Shown: positions 13,777 to 20,982 of the stretch, in pieces
How positions within the stretch are numbered: the stretch's first letter is position 1
Layout: every line of letters begins with the position of its first letter
Assembly: GCA_948902155.1 (NCBI GenBank)
Contig: CAQVQZ010000015.1
Location: forward strand, 1 to 20,982
Reading direction: 5' to 3'
DNA from: an uncultured Oscillibacter sp.
GTDB lineage: Bacteria; Bacillota_A; Clostridia; Oscillospirales; Oscillospiraceae
DNA length: 20,982 nucleotides
The notes under the pieces: generated by a model
What the model was told of the DNA's origin: nothing
The model's input: only the letters and a program-made list of their open reading frames with translations
Databases searched by the model: none
Program-made: the position numbers and the translations under genes

Positions 13777-14157
13777 GGGCGGGGCCTCCTTTTCTCCCCC
13801 CGAATGGGGGGAGGGGGATTCGCCCTTCATCAAGGGCGGGGGATTCAGCTATGATGATAGCTGGTGCATTGCACCCCCCATTTTCTCTTTTTATTCCCGA
13901 ATAAAAAGAGAAAACGGGCCGTGCACGGTCCAAAAGAGAAAAACAAGGGGACGCGGTTTTGCGGGGGCGCGCAAGAGATGCTTCCGATTCCAGGAAGGTC
14001 TTTTGCACGCGGCGTGGTGCGAGCGGGGGTTTTGGTGGGCGTCGAATCGATTTGCTTCTCTTTTCGCTGTCGCTCTGGCTGGAGGTTGTCGGGAGACATT
14101 GTGATTCTGGTTCTTTTGAAATTCAGCAAACTATTTTGATATAAGGAGAAATTTGTT
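13777..14157. other. Divergent intergenic region with a chain of hairpins
   Basis: No gene is visible. Successive palindromes are CGCCCTT/AAGGGCG (13821-13838), AGCTAT-GATG-ATAGCT (13847-13862), GGTGCA/TGCACC (13863-13875) and a perfect 14-bp A/T stem (13881-13894 with 13901-13914). A longer stem pairs GCAAGAGA (13971-13978) with TCTTTTGC (13999-14006) around CTTCC/GGAAG. No T-box core was found before glyS. A -35/-10-like pair at 14116-14145 overlaps the glyS ribosome site and is unlikely to be its promoter. Confidence 0.5.
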
Positions 14158-15573
14158 ATGGACAATCGGCAAAAAACTATGGAGAAAATCGTCGCTCTTT
14201 GCAAAAACCGGGGGTTTGTTTTCCCCGGAAGCGAAATCTATGGCGGACTCGCCAACAGCTGGGACTATGGTCCCCTGGGCGTGGAGCTCAAGAACAACGT
14301 CAAGCGGGCCTGGTGGAAAAAGTTCGTTCAGGAAAATCCCTACAACGTGGGGCTGGACGCCGCCATCCTTATGAATCCCCAGGTTTGGGTCGCCTCCGGA
14401 CATGTGTCCACCTTTAACGACCCCCTCATTGACTGCAAAGCCTGCAAGATGCGGCACCGGGCTGACAAGCTGGTGGAGGGGTTTGTTCAGGAGAACAAGC
14501 TGGACGTCAACGTGGAGGCCATGACCCAGGAGGATCTGGTTTCCTTCATCCGGGACAACAATGTCCCCTGCCCCGGCTGCGGCAAGAGCGATTTCACCGA
14601 CATCCGGAAGTTTAACCTGATGTTCAAGACCCATCAGGGCGTTACCGAGGACACCGCCAACGAGGTCTATCTCCGGCCTGAGACCGCTCAGGGCATCTTT
14701 GTCAACTTCCCCGCCATTCAGCGGACCACCCGGCGGAAGCTCCCCTTCGGCGTGTGCCAGGTGGGCAAGAGCTTCCGCAATGAGATCACGCCGGGCAACT
14801 TCATCTTCCGCATCCGGGAGTTTGAGCAGATGGAGCTGGAATTCTTCTGCAAGCCTGACACGGACCTGGAGTGGTTCCAATACTGGCGGACCTACTGCCA
14901 CGACTGGCTGATTGGACTGAACGTAAAGGAAGAAAACCTCCGGCTCCGGGACCATGAGCCCGAGGAGCTGGCCTTCTACTCCAAGGCTACTACCGACTTT
15001 GAATACCTCTTCCCCTTCGGCTGGGGCGAGCTGTGGGGCGTGGCGGACCGGACCGACTACGACCTGAGCCAGCATCAGAAGTTCTCCGGCCAGGACCTGA
15101 CGTACTTCGACCAGGAGAAAAACGAGCACTATGTGCCCTACGTCATTGAGCCCTCTCTGGGCGCGGACCGCATGACCCTGGCTTTGCTGGTGGAAGCCTA
15201 CGACGAGGAAGTGGTGGACGAGGCCAAGAACGACGTGCGCACCGTCATGCGCTTCCATCCCGCCATCGCTCCCTTCAAGGTGGCTGTTCTGCCCCTCTCC
15301 AAGAAGCTCAGCGCCAAGGCCCAGGAAATCCAGCAGGAGCTCTCCAAGGAGTGGATGGTGGACTTCGACGAAACCGGGTCCATCGGCAAGCGCTACCGCC
15401 GGGAAGACGAGATCGGCACTCCCTACTGCGTCACCGTGGACTTCGACACCGTAGGCGACGCCGGCAAAGCGGGCGACAACTGCGTCACCGTCCGCGAACG
15501 GGACTCCATGGCCCAGGTCCGCCTCCCCATCGACCAGCTGAAGGCGTACCTTGCTGAAAAGCTGGCCTACTGA
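14158..15573 (+). CDS. glyS: Glycyl-tRNA synthetase, single-chain class II type
   Basis: A 471-residue homodimer-type glycine-tRNA ligase, the kind shared by many Gram-positives, archaea and eukaryotes rather than the alpha2beta2 enzyme. The N-terminal motif [23 protein letters not shown] is diagnostic. Motif 2 is [25 protein letters not shown] and motif 3 lies in [15 protein letters not shown] Cys-containing insertion (CKACKMRHR and CPGCGKSDF, about 98-145) suggests a bound zinc. The C-terminal anticodon-binding domain (from about 370, [14 protein letters not shown]) is complete. ATG 14158 follows AAGGAG at 9 bases. It is divergent from the sigma-54 activator and followed after 93 bases by the LTA-synthase-like gene. 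Confidence 0.97.
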   Translation: MDNRQKTMEKIVALCKNRGFVFPGSEIYGGLANSWDYGPLGVELKNNVKRAWWKKFVQENPYNVGLDAAILMNPQVWVASGHVSTFNDPLIDCKACKMRHRADKLVEGFVQENKLDVNVEAMTQEDLVSFIRDNNVPCPGCGKSDFTDIRKFNLMFKTHQGVTEDTANEVYLRPETAQGIFVNFPAIQRTTRRKLPFGVCQVGKSFRNEITPGNFIFRIREFEQMELEFFCKPDTDLEWFQYWRTYCHDWLIGLNVKEENLRLRDHEPEELAFYSKATTDFEYLFPFGWGELWGVADRTDYDLSQHQKFSGQDLTYFDQEKNEHYVPYVIEPSLGADRMTLALLVEAYDEEVVDEAKNDVRTVMRFHPAIAPFKVAVLPLSKKLSAKAQEIQQELSKEWMVDFDETGSIGKRYRREDEIGTPYCVTVDFDTVGDAGKAGDNCVTVRERDSMAQVRLPIDQLKAYLAEKLAY

Positions 15574-15576
15574 TTC

Positions 15577-15644
15577 AGATAGAAGATATGAGATAGGAGA
15601 TAAGGCTCGAACGACACATATCTCCTATCTCCTCACTCCTATCT
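15577..15644. repeat. Palindromic repeat after glyS
   Basis: Arms at 15577-15602 and 15619-15644 pair best through AGATAGGAGATA with TATCTCCTATCT; the outer halves are imperfect. It consists of tandem variants of a GAGATAGGA unit. In design it resembles the repeat at 12290-12371, though the sequence differs. It may protect the glyS message end or act as a weak terminator; no T-run follows directly. Confidence 0.6.
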
Positions 15645-15666
15645 TTTCGAAAGCGAGGCACGCACT

Positions 15667-17604
15667 TTGTTCAAGAAAAAGCCTCCCATCGGTCCTGCCT
15701 GGCTTCGGTGGGTGCTGTTCACGGCTGCTTCCCTCTGTATGGGGCTGACGGTTGCCGGCGCTATGCAATGGATTTCTCTGGGGACGCTGCCCGCTGTGCT
15801 GGAATGGATGACGGATTATCCTAACCACCTGGGGATGACGGCGCTGCTTTATGCCGTGCCGGTGTTCTTTTTGGGGACGCTTACCGGGCGGCTTTGGATT
15901 GGCGCCATTCCTGTGGGGGCCTTGGGGCTGGTTCTGGCCCTGGTGGACTATTTTAAGAACGCCATCAACGGCACGCCGCTGGAGCTGGCGGACTTTGGGC
16001 TGGCCGCCCAGGCGGGGAACGTGGCGGGGCTGGCCGGGGATTTGACGCCGCCGGAGGATTTTTATCTGGCTCTGGCGGCGGTGCTGCTGGCGGTGGGCGC
16101 GTTGTTCCTCACCCAGAGGCTCACCGCCCTGGAAAAGACGGCGCGGCAGCGGTCCTGCCTGTTTTCCCTGACGCTGGCGGGCGTCCTCCTGACGGGGCCG
16201 GGGACCCGGACCGTTGGCGGCTGGCTGGGGGTAGATTTCTACACCCGGATGGACGCCGCCGAGAGCCACAGCCTCCATGGGCTGACGCTGGCCCTCTGGC
16301 GTGACGCTTTCCCCCAGCCGAAAACGCCGCCGGAGGAGTACAGCGAGGGTTACATGCTGGAGGTGCTGGACCGGGTGGACGCGCTGCTGGATAAGGAAGC
16401 CGTTCAAGAGACGAAGCCCAACATCCTCTTCATCCTCTCCGAGTCCTTCTATGACCTGGAGCGGCTGCCGGTGCTCCAATACGACGGGGACCCCCTGGAG
16501 AACTTCCATGCCCTAGAGGCGGAGAGCATCAGCGGGAGCTTTCACAGCCATTATCTGGGCTACGGCACCGGCTATATCGAGATGTCCATGCTTTACGGCA
16601 TCAACGCGCTGGACCTGCCGCCGGGGACGAATATCTGCTTTCAGGACAACGCCGTCTATGAGCGCTTTGACGCGCTGGCGGAGCAGTACACCCGGTCCGG
16701 TGATTACAACGCTGAAATGATGCACGCCTATGATAACACTCTGTATAATCGGACGGTGACCTATCCCCTGCTTGGATTCAACGATTTGTATTTTTCAAAT
16801 GATATTCAACAGATGGGAATTGAACGGGAAGATGGGGCTTACGGCGGATTCTACATGCGGGACGGCTACTTCTTCCAGGGGATGCTGAAGCGGATGGAGG
16901 CGGTCAACGCTTCCGGAAAGCGGGCCTTCCTCTATGGAATTACCATGGAGAACCACCAGCCCTTTGAGCCGCAGAAGTTTAACTACGAGTGCCAGATTCC
17001 CCTGATCGCCCCGGACTTCACCCCCGCTCAGCGGGACGTTATCCGGGTCATGCTGGAGGGCGTTACACGGGCGGACCAGGCCCTGGGGGAACTGGTGGCG
17101 GCTCTGCGGGAATCTCCGGAGCCTACCATCGTGGTCTTTTTCGGAGACCACCGGCCCAACCTCTTCATGCCCGGCGGGGACACCATTTACACCCTCCTGG
17201 GGCTGTGCCCGGAAAACGACACTCTCAACTGGACGCCGGAGCAGATCAACGACCTCTACTCCACCGACTACCTCATCTGGGCCAACGACCCGGCCCTGCT
17301 CCGAGGGCAGGCGGGGACCCGGCGGGAGAGCAGCATCACCGCCATCGGGCCTCAGCTGCTGGAGCTGACGGACCAGCCCATCTCCCGGTACTGGGGGCTG
17401 CTGGAGGAAGTGAGCCGGGTCTGCCTGACCCAGACGGACCTCTATTTCGTCGACGGGCAGGGCCGCCCCAGCTTCTCCCGGGAAGAGGCGGACCTCAGCC
17501 CCGAGGCCCTGGAGCTGCTGGAGCTCCGGGACGCGGTGGTCTACGACGCCATTTACGGCAAGCAGTATATCACCGCCGCCATGAACGAACCGGCGGGGAC
17601 ATAA
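15667..17604 (+). CDS. LTA-synthase-family membrane phosphotransferase/sulfatase
   Basis: A 645-residue membrane protein of the LtaS/sulfatase fold. The N-terminus has about four to five membrane helices (near 13-38, 55-80, 80-96, 132-150 and 163-178), and the rest is an extracytoplasmic catalytic domain. It has PNILFILSESFYD (metal ligand Glu259), GYGTGYIEMSML with the probable catalytic Thr301, ITMENHQPF (about 426-433) and FFGDHRPN (about 491-498). Family members polymerise or attach glycerol-phosphate to envelope lipids or sugars; the exact product here is not predictable. The start is TTG 15667 behind GAGG at 8 bases, and no in-frame ATG precedes the first helix. A strong bidirectional terminator follows. 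Confidence 0.9.
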   Translation: MFKKKPPIGPAWLRWVLFTAASLCMGLTVAGAMQWISLGTLPAVLEWMTDYPNHLGMTALLYAVPVFFLGTLTGRLWIGAIPVGALGLVLALVDYFKNAINGTPLELADFGLAAQAGNVAGLAGDLTPPEDFYLALAAVLLAVGALFLTQRLTALEKTARQRSCLFSLTLAGVLLTGPGTRTVGGWLGVDFYTRMDAAESHSLHGLTLALWRDAFPQPKTPPEEYSEGYMLEVLDRVDALLDKEAVQETKPNILFILSESFYDLERLPVLQYDGDPLENFHALEAESISGSFHSHYLGYGTGYIEMSMLYGINALDLPPGTNICFQDNAVYERFDALAEQYTRSGDYNAEMMHAYDNTLYNRTVTYPLLGFNDLYFSNDIQQMGIEREDGAYGGFYMRDGYFFQGMLKRMEAVNASGKRAFLYGITMENHQPFEPQKFNYECQIPLIAPDFTPAQRDVIRVMLEGVTRADQALGELVAALRESPEPTIVVFFGDHRPNLFMPGGDTIYTLLGLCPENDTLNWTPEQINDLYSTDYLIWANDPALLRGQAGTRRESSITAIGPQLLELTDQPISRYWGLLEEVSRVCLTQTDLYFVDGQGRPSFSREEADLSPEALELLELRDAVVYDAIYGKQYITAAMNEPAGT

Positions 17605-17606
17605 AG

Positions 17607-17636
17607 AAACGGACGGCTGACCGCCGTCCGTTTTTT
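17607..17636. terminator. Bidirectional terminator
   Basis: An 11-bp stem (17607-17617 with 17623-17633), loop TGACC, then TTTTTTG. It starts 3 bases after the LTA-synthase-like stop and also faces the end of the convergent DUF6881-like gene; its minus-strand tail is TTTCTTT. Confidence 0.9.
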
Positions 17637-17638
17637 GT

Positions 17639-17956
17639 TTAGAAGAACATGCCCATAAACCCGTCGGGGCTCTCCTGGGCCTGGTTCCAGATTTCGTAGA
17701 ACAGCCCCGGCGAAATGCTCCGGGCGGTCAGCTCTCCCTCCTCCGTGTGGTTCCGGTCGATCTCCCGCAGGTTCTTCGGAAAGGGGACGGCCGACAGAAC
17801 GGCCTCGTTTCCCCGCTCTCCGCCGTAGGAGAAGGTGACGCCGTTCCGGTAAAACTCCACCCGGCGGGTCTCCCGGCGGCGGCTGTCCAGCTCGGAGTAA
17901 ATCAGATAGGGTTCTTCATCCAGGTCGTGCTCCCACTCGATCAACACGTATTCCAT
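17639..17956 (-). CDS. DUF6881-like small protein
   Basis: A 105-residue acidic protein opening MEYVLIEWEHDLDEEPYLIYSELD, with RRVEFYRNGVTFSYGG and an ending with GLFYEIWNQAQ. This order of strands (IEWEHD-EEP-IYSELD, VEFYRNG, then an FYEIW helix) matches my recollection of DUF6881, a small fold often found with immunity-type proteins; function unknown. The start at ATG 17956 is chosen because GAGGTGA lies just ahead; longer forms would overlap the editing-protein gene. It begins 4 bases after the AlaX-like stop, so it is translationally coupled as the last gene of the nadE operon. Confidence 0.75.
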   Translation of the reverse strand: MEYVLIEWEHDLDEEPYLIYSELDSRRRETRRVEFYRNGVTFSYGGERGNEAVLSAVPFPKNLREIDRNHTEEGELTARSISPGLFYEIWNQAQESPDGFMGMFF

Positions 17957-17960
17957 CGGG

Positions 17961-19121
17961 TCACCTCGCAAAGAACTGTTCAATGGCTCGCCGGTCCGCC
18001 TGGACGCTGCCCTGGGCGAATCCGTTCCGGCCTCCGCCGCGGCCTTGCAGGTCCCGGTTCAGGGTTTTCACCAGGGGCGCGATGTCCTCCCCCGCAGCGT
18101 GGACCAGGGCATAGGACCACTTCCCCCCTTCCCCGGAGAACACCGCTACCAGACCGCCGCAGCGCTTCCCTACGGCGTCCGCCAGGCGGCGGAGGCTGTC
18201 CGGGCGCATGGGGGGCTGGAAGAGAAGCACGTCCCCCCGGCCCTCCTGCTCCGCCGCGATGGCGGCGAAGGCGGTCTGCTCCAAATTGGCGATGCGTTCC
18301 TTTCCGGCGGACAGCTCCGCCTCCTGCCGCTCCACGGCGGCTTGAATCTCCAGGGGCTTGACGCTGAGGCGCTGGCCCACGGCCCTGGCCTGGTCATAGA
18401 CGCCGGAGAGGAACCGGAGGGCCCGGTTTCCGCAGAGGATTTCGATTCGAACGCCCTCCCGGAACTTCTGGCAGGAGAGGACTTTGACCAAGCCCACCTG
18501 CCCCGCCCGGAAAACGTGGGTGCCGCAGCAGGCGCAGCAATCCGCCTCCGGGAAAGTGACGATCCGGACCTTGCCGGTCAGCTCCTTCTTGCTCCGGTAA
18601 TCCAGCGCCGCCAGGGCCGCCGGGTCCGGATAGGATATCTCCACCGGCCTGTCCGCCCAGACCGCCTCGTTGGCGAAATGCTCCGCTTCCAGGGCCTGCT
18701 CCCAGGAAATCCCGGCGTTGTAATCAATGGTGACCGTATCCGCTCCCAGGTGGAAGCCCACGTTGTCGCAGTGGTACAGGCGGCAGAGAATGCCGCTGAT
18801 GATGTGTTCCCCGGAGTGCTGCTGCATGTGGTCAAAGCGCCGGGACCAGTCCAATTGCCCGGTGACTTCTGCTCCGGTTTCCACAGGCTGGCCGCAGGTG
18901 TGGAAAACCACGCCGTCCTTCTCATGAACGTCCGTCACCGGAATCTCACCCTCCGGGGTCCTGAGCACGCCCCTGTCGGCGGGCTGTCCGCCGCCCTCGG
19001 GATAAAAGGCCGTTTTGTCCAACACCACTCTCCAGGCGTCCTTTGACGGTTCACAGCTGAGGACCGTTCCCTGGAACTCCCGCAGGAAGGGGTCTTCGTA
19101 ATACAGTTTTTCCGTCTCCAC
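17961..19121 (-). CDS. Alanyl-tRNA editing protein, AlaX type with DHHA1 domain
   Basis: A protein of about 386 residues that should hydrolyse Ser- or Gly-mischarged tRNA-Ala. The first part matches the AlaRS second-additional-domain fold: GGGQPADRG, zinc ligands HSGEH and the CCGTH pair. A coiled coil (ERQEAELSAGKERIANLEQ) follows. The C-terminal DHHA1 domain ends with GGGRNGFAQGS, as in AlaRS. The catalytic aminoacylation core is absent, so this is a free-standing editor. Start is GTG 19121, 9 bases behind AGGAGG; TTG 19124 is also possible. An ATG at 19142 overlapping the upstream stop has no ribosome site. It follows the glycosidase gene with a gap of about 17 bases. Confidence 0.9.
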   Translation of the reverse strand: METEKLYYEDPFLREFQGTVLSCEPSKDAWRVVLDKTAFYPEGGGQPADRGVLRTPEGEIPVTDVHEKDGVVFHTCGQPVETGAEVTGQLDWSRRFDHMQQHSGEHIISGILCRLYHCDNVGFHLGADTVTIDYNAGISWEQALEAEHFANEAVWADRPVEISYPDPAALAALDYRSKKELTGKVRIVTFPEADCCACCGTHVFRAGQVGLVKVLSCQKFREGVRIEILCGNRALRFLSGVYDQARAVGQRLSVKPLEIQAAVERQEAELSAGKERIANLEQTAFAAIAAEQEGRGDVLLFQPPMRPDSLRRLADAVGKRCGGLVAVFSGEGGKWSYALVHAAGEDIAPLVKTLNRDLQGRGGGRNGFAQGSVQADRRAIEQFFAR

Positions 19122-19138
19122 CAAAAGATTCCTCCTGT

Positions 19139-20299
19139 TCATTCCGCCGGGTTCAGGAGTCCCAGGGCCGCTTTCCAGCGGAGGACCCGGAGACAGGCGG
19201 CGTCGATCATGTCCTCGTTCAGCTCGCCGTTCTCCACGGCCTCCAGGACCTGGGGAATCTGGGTCCGGTAATCCAGAGAGACCAGCAGGTCGTTGCCCGC
19301 CCGGATGGCCATCACCGCCACCTTTCCGTCCCCGGCGTACTCCTTCAGGGCCTTCATGCTCAGGTCGTCCGTCATGATCAGGCCCTCATAGTCCAGGTCC
19401 TCCCGGAGAATCTCGTGGACCGTGTAGGACAGGGAGGCCGGATAGTCCGGGTCCATGCAGTTCACGATGTTGTGGCTGACCAGAATGGCGGTCATATCCC
19501 CGCCGGTCTCCACACCCGCCTGGAAGGGCTGAAAATCGCTGTCCCAGAAGGCCGACATCTCCCGCTTGTCCACGGCTGTGCCCTTGTGGGTGTCCTGGTT
19601 GCTGCCATAGCCGGGGAAGTGCTTCAGCACGCTTCCCATGCCGTCTCTGCACATGACCTCCACCACGGTGGAAACATAGGTCTTGGCCGCTTCCACGTCG
19701 CCGCCGGTGGTGCGGTTATAGATGAAATCTCCGGCGCTGGTGGACACGTCCGCCACCGGGGCCAGATTGACGTTGAAGCCCAAGGCCCGGAGGAGTAAAT
19801 CCTTTTCATGGGCGTCGGCGGCGACGGCCTCCACGCCCTGGTCCCACAGAGTCTTGGGATTGGGAAATTTCTGAGCGCGGAGCTTGGGATTGGAGCTGAC
19901 CCGGACCACCGTGCCCCCCTCTTCGTCCACACCGATGAGCAGAGGGACCTTGGACGCCTCCTGCCAGGCGGCGATCGTCTGAATAAGGTCGTTGGCGGTC
20001 TTGTCCCGCGTGTCCTGGCCGAAAAGGATGTAGCCGCCCAGGTGATAGGCAGAGATGTCCTCCAGGGCGTTTTCCACCGGGACCTGGCCGAAGAAGAGCT
20101 GGCCCACCTTTTCCTCCAGCGTCATTTCCTTCAGCAGGGCTTCCTCCACGCTCAGCGGCGGCTCCTCCGGGGGAGCCGGCTCCGCAGGGGTCTCTATCCT
20201 GGGATCGCTGTCCTCCGGTCCCAGGGGGACGGTTTCCCCGCCGCAGGCGGTCAATAGCAGCAGGCACAACAGCATCATCAGACAAATCAGCTTTTTCAA
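19139..20299 (-). CDS. Lipoprotein glycoside hydrolase family 3, NagZ-like beta-N-acetylhexosaminidase
   Basis: A 386-residue lipoprotein: signal peptide with lipobox LLTAC (Cys19), a Pro/Glu-rich linker to about 50, then a family 3 TIM-barrel. Catalytic features are KHFPG (226-230), DTHKG (236-240, the His acid/base loop of NagZ enzymes) and TDDLSM, where Asp311 is the probable nucleophile. GVDEEGGTVVR is the usual substrate-strand motif. Such enzymes release N-acetylglucosamine from muropeptides during wall recycling. The second (C-terminal) GH3 domain is absent, as in short NagZ. The start is TTG 20299 behind AGAGGAGGAA; no better ATG exists. It is downstream of nadE and overlaps nothing. 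Confidence 0.93.
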   Translation of the reverse strand: MKKLICLMMLLCLLLLTACGGETVPLGPEDSDPRIETPAEPAPPEEPPLSVEEALLKEMTLEEKVGQLFFGQVPVENALEDISAYHLGGYILFGQDTRDKTANDLIQTIAAWQEASKVPLLIGVDEEGGTVVRVSSNPKLRAQKFPNPKTLWDQGVEAVAADAHEKDLLLRALGFNVNLAPVADVSTSAGDFIYNRTTGGDVEAAKTYVSTVVEVMCRDGMGSVLKHFPGYGSNQDTHKGTAVDKREMSAFWDSDFQPFQAGVETGGDMTAILVSHNIVNCMDPDYPASLSYTVHEILREDLDYEGLIMTDDLSMKALKEYAGDGKVAVMAIRAGNDLLVSLDYRTQIPQVLEAVENGELNEDMIDAACLRVLRWKAALGLLNPAE

Positions 20300-20317
20300 C
20301 GCAAGTTCCTCCTCTCC

Positions 20318-20348
20318 CTGTGAAAGACATCTTGGCGGTCTTTCGCAG
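20318..20348. repeat. Hairpin between nadE and the glycosidase gene
   Basis: Stem CTGTGAAAGAC (20318-20328) with GTCTTTCGCAG (20338-20348), 10 of 11 pairs, loop of 9. No T-run follows on the minus strand, so it is not a terminator; it may set the relative stability of the two cistrons. Confidence 0.5.
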
Positions 20349-20437
20349 GGCCCTCTTTGTTTTGAAATCTCTCTTTCCTCCCAGCGGGATTTTCTTTCTG
20401 GTTTTCCACAAGGCCGGTGAATCCTGCCGGGCCTCCG

Positions 20438-20982
20438 CTATTTCAGGGCTTCCGCTTCCGCCAGCCACAGCCCGGCCTGGGCGTCGCTGGGCATCCGCCA
20501 ATCCCCTCGGGGAGACAGGGCCACCGTGCCGATCTTCGGGCCGTCGGGCAGGCAGTTCCGCTTGAACTGCTGGCTGAAAAAGCGACGGTAAAACGCCTTC
20601 AGCCATTTCAGGATGACTTTCCGGCTGTACTTCCGGCCCAGGGCGTGCTGGGCCAGGCGGAAAATTTTCGACGGGGAAAAGCCCCAGCGGATGACATAGT
20701 ACAGGAAGAAATCGTGAAGCTCGTAGGGTCCGACCAGGTCCTCCGTCCGCTGGCTGACCTCCCCCTGGACGGCGGGCAGCAGCTCCGGGGAGACGGGGGT
20801 GTCCAGGATGTCCTCCAACACATCGTGAAGCTCCGGCTCCTCCCCGTCCCTTGACAGATAGCCTACCAGATGCCGGACCAGGGTCTTGGGAATGGAGGCG
20901 TTGACGCCGTACATGCTCATGTGGTCGCCGTTGTAGGTGCACCAGCCCAGGGCCAGCTCGCTGAGGTCCCCGGTGCCGATGA
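20438..20982 (-). CDS. nadE: NAD(+) synthase, C-terminal part (glutamine-dependent type)
   Basis: The gene runs off the right edge; 181 codons are visible, ending TAG. The segment [20 protein letters not shown] with [13 protein letters not shown] is the signature of NAD synthetases, which convert deamido-NAD to NAD with ATP. The long C-terminal part ([64 protein letters not shown]) is typical of large clostridial enzymes with an N-terminal glutaminase domain. That domain is outside the window, so glutamine use is inferred. It is the first visible gene of the leftward operon with the glycosidase, editing and DUF6881-like genes, 138 bases before the next start. Confidence 0.9.
   Translation of the reverse strand, partial: IGTGDLSELALGWCTYNGDHMSMYGVNASIPKTLVRHLVGYLSRDGEEPELHDVLEDILDTPVSPELLPAVQGEVSQRTEDLVGPYELHDFFLYYVIRWGFSPSKIFRLAQHALGRKYSRKVILKWLKAFYRRFFSQQFKRNCLPDGPKIGTVALSPRGDWRMPSDAQAGLWLAEAEALK

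Noticed and set aside
12565..13854. 429-codon plus-strand frame opposite the sigma-54 activator
   Set aside because: Low-complexity Gly/Val/Asp/Glu composition typical of an antisense frame; the minus-strand protein has all AAA+ motifs.
14090..14157. T-box or glycine riboswitch before glyS
   Set aside because: No GGTGG-type antiterminator core and no glycine aptamer motif could be found.
14131..15258. 375-codon minus-strand frame opposite glyS
   Set aside because: Shadow of a clear glycyl-tRNA synthetase gene; no ribosome site or recognisable protein.

Overview
The window comes from a GC-rich member of the Firmicutes, most likely a gut clostridium of the Oscillospiraceae type (inference). 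The evidence is purine-rich AGGAGG ribosome sites, several TTG/GTG starts, sigma-A promoters, a single-chain clostridial glycyl-tRNA synthetase, an LTA-synthase-type enzyme, an Lsa-type ABC-F protein and many short palindromic intergenic repeats. No phage, insertion-sequence transposase or CRISPR array is visible.

Layout. Bases 1-2102 hold the end of an inositol-dehydrogenase-like gene, a convergent response-regulator diguanylate cyclase and a cytidylate-kinase-like gene with its own promoter. Bases 2208-2646 carry no convincing gene. They do carry a near-consensus minus-strand promoter with a palindrome just upstream, about 335 bp of hairpin-rich sequence, and two terminators in tandem: the signature of an unrecognised small RNA. 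Bases 2968-5797 form a two-gene operon, a secreted serine hydrolase followed by a GyrI-like ligand-binding protein, behind a promoter with a 19-bp spacer like those used by MerR regulators. A MITE-like element (5956-6167) follows, then an Lsa-type ABC-F antibiotic-resistance gene behind a 250-nt leader that looks like a translation-controlled attenuator.

Bases 8004-10870 are a patchwork: a small membrane protein, a terminal-inverted-repeat element, tRNA-Ala(GGC), a second structured stretch with strong promoters, a maltose-acetyltransferase-like gene broken by one missing base in an A-run and flanked by copies of a 26-bp repeat, and an orphan Imm22-like immunity gene. Bases 10941-13776 encode sigma-54 (rpoN) and a PAS/AAA+/Fis sigma-54 activator, probably co-transcribed, so the activator and its sigma factor are made together. 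Rightward genes follow: glyS and an LTA-synthase-family membrane enzyme. The right end is a tightly packed leftward operon: nadE (partial), a lipoprotein family-3 glycosidase (NagZ-like), an AlaX-type alanyl-tRNA editing protein and a DUF6881-like protein, with gaps or overlaps of a few bases.

The observations most worth following are the promoter-to-terminator RNA candidate at 2245-2579, the ABC-F attenuator, the MerR-type promoter without a MerR gene, and the repeat elements that end inside gene 3' ends.
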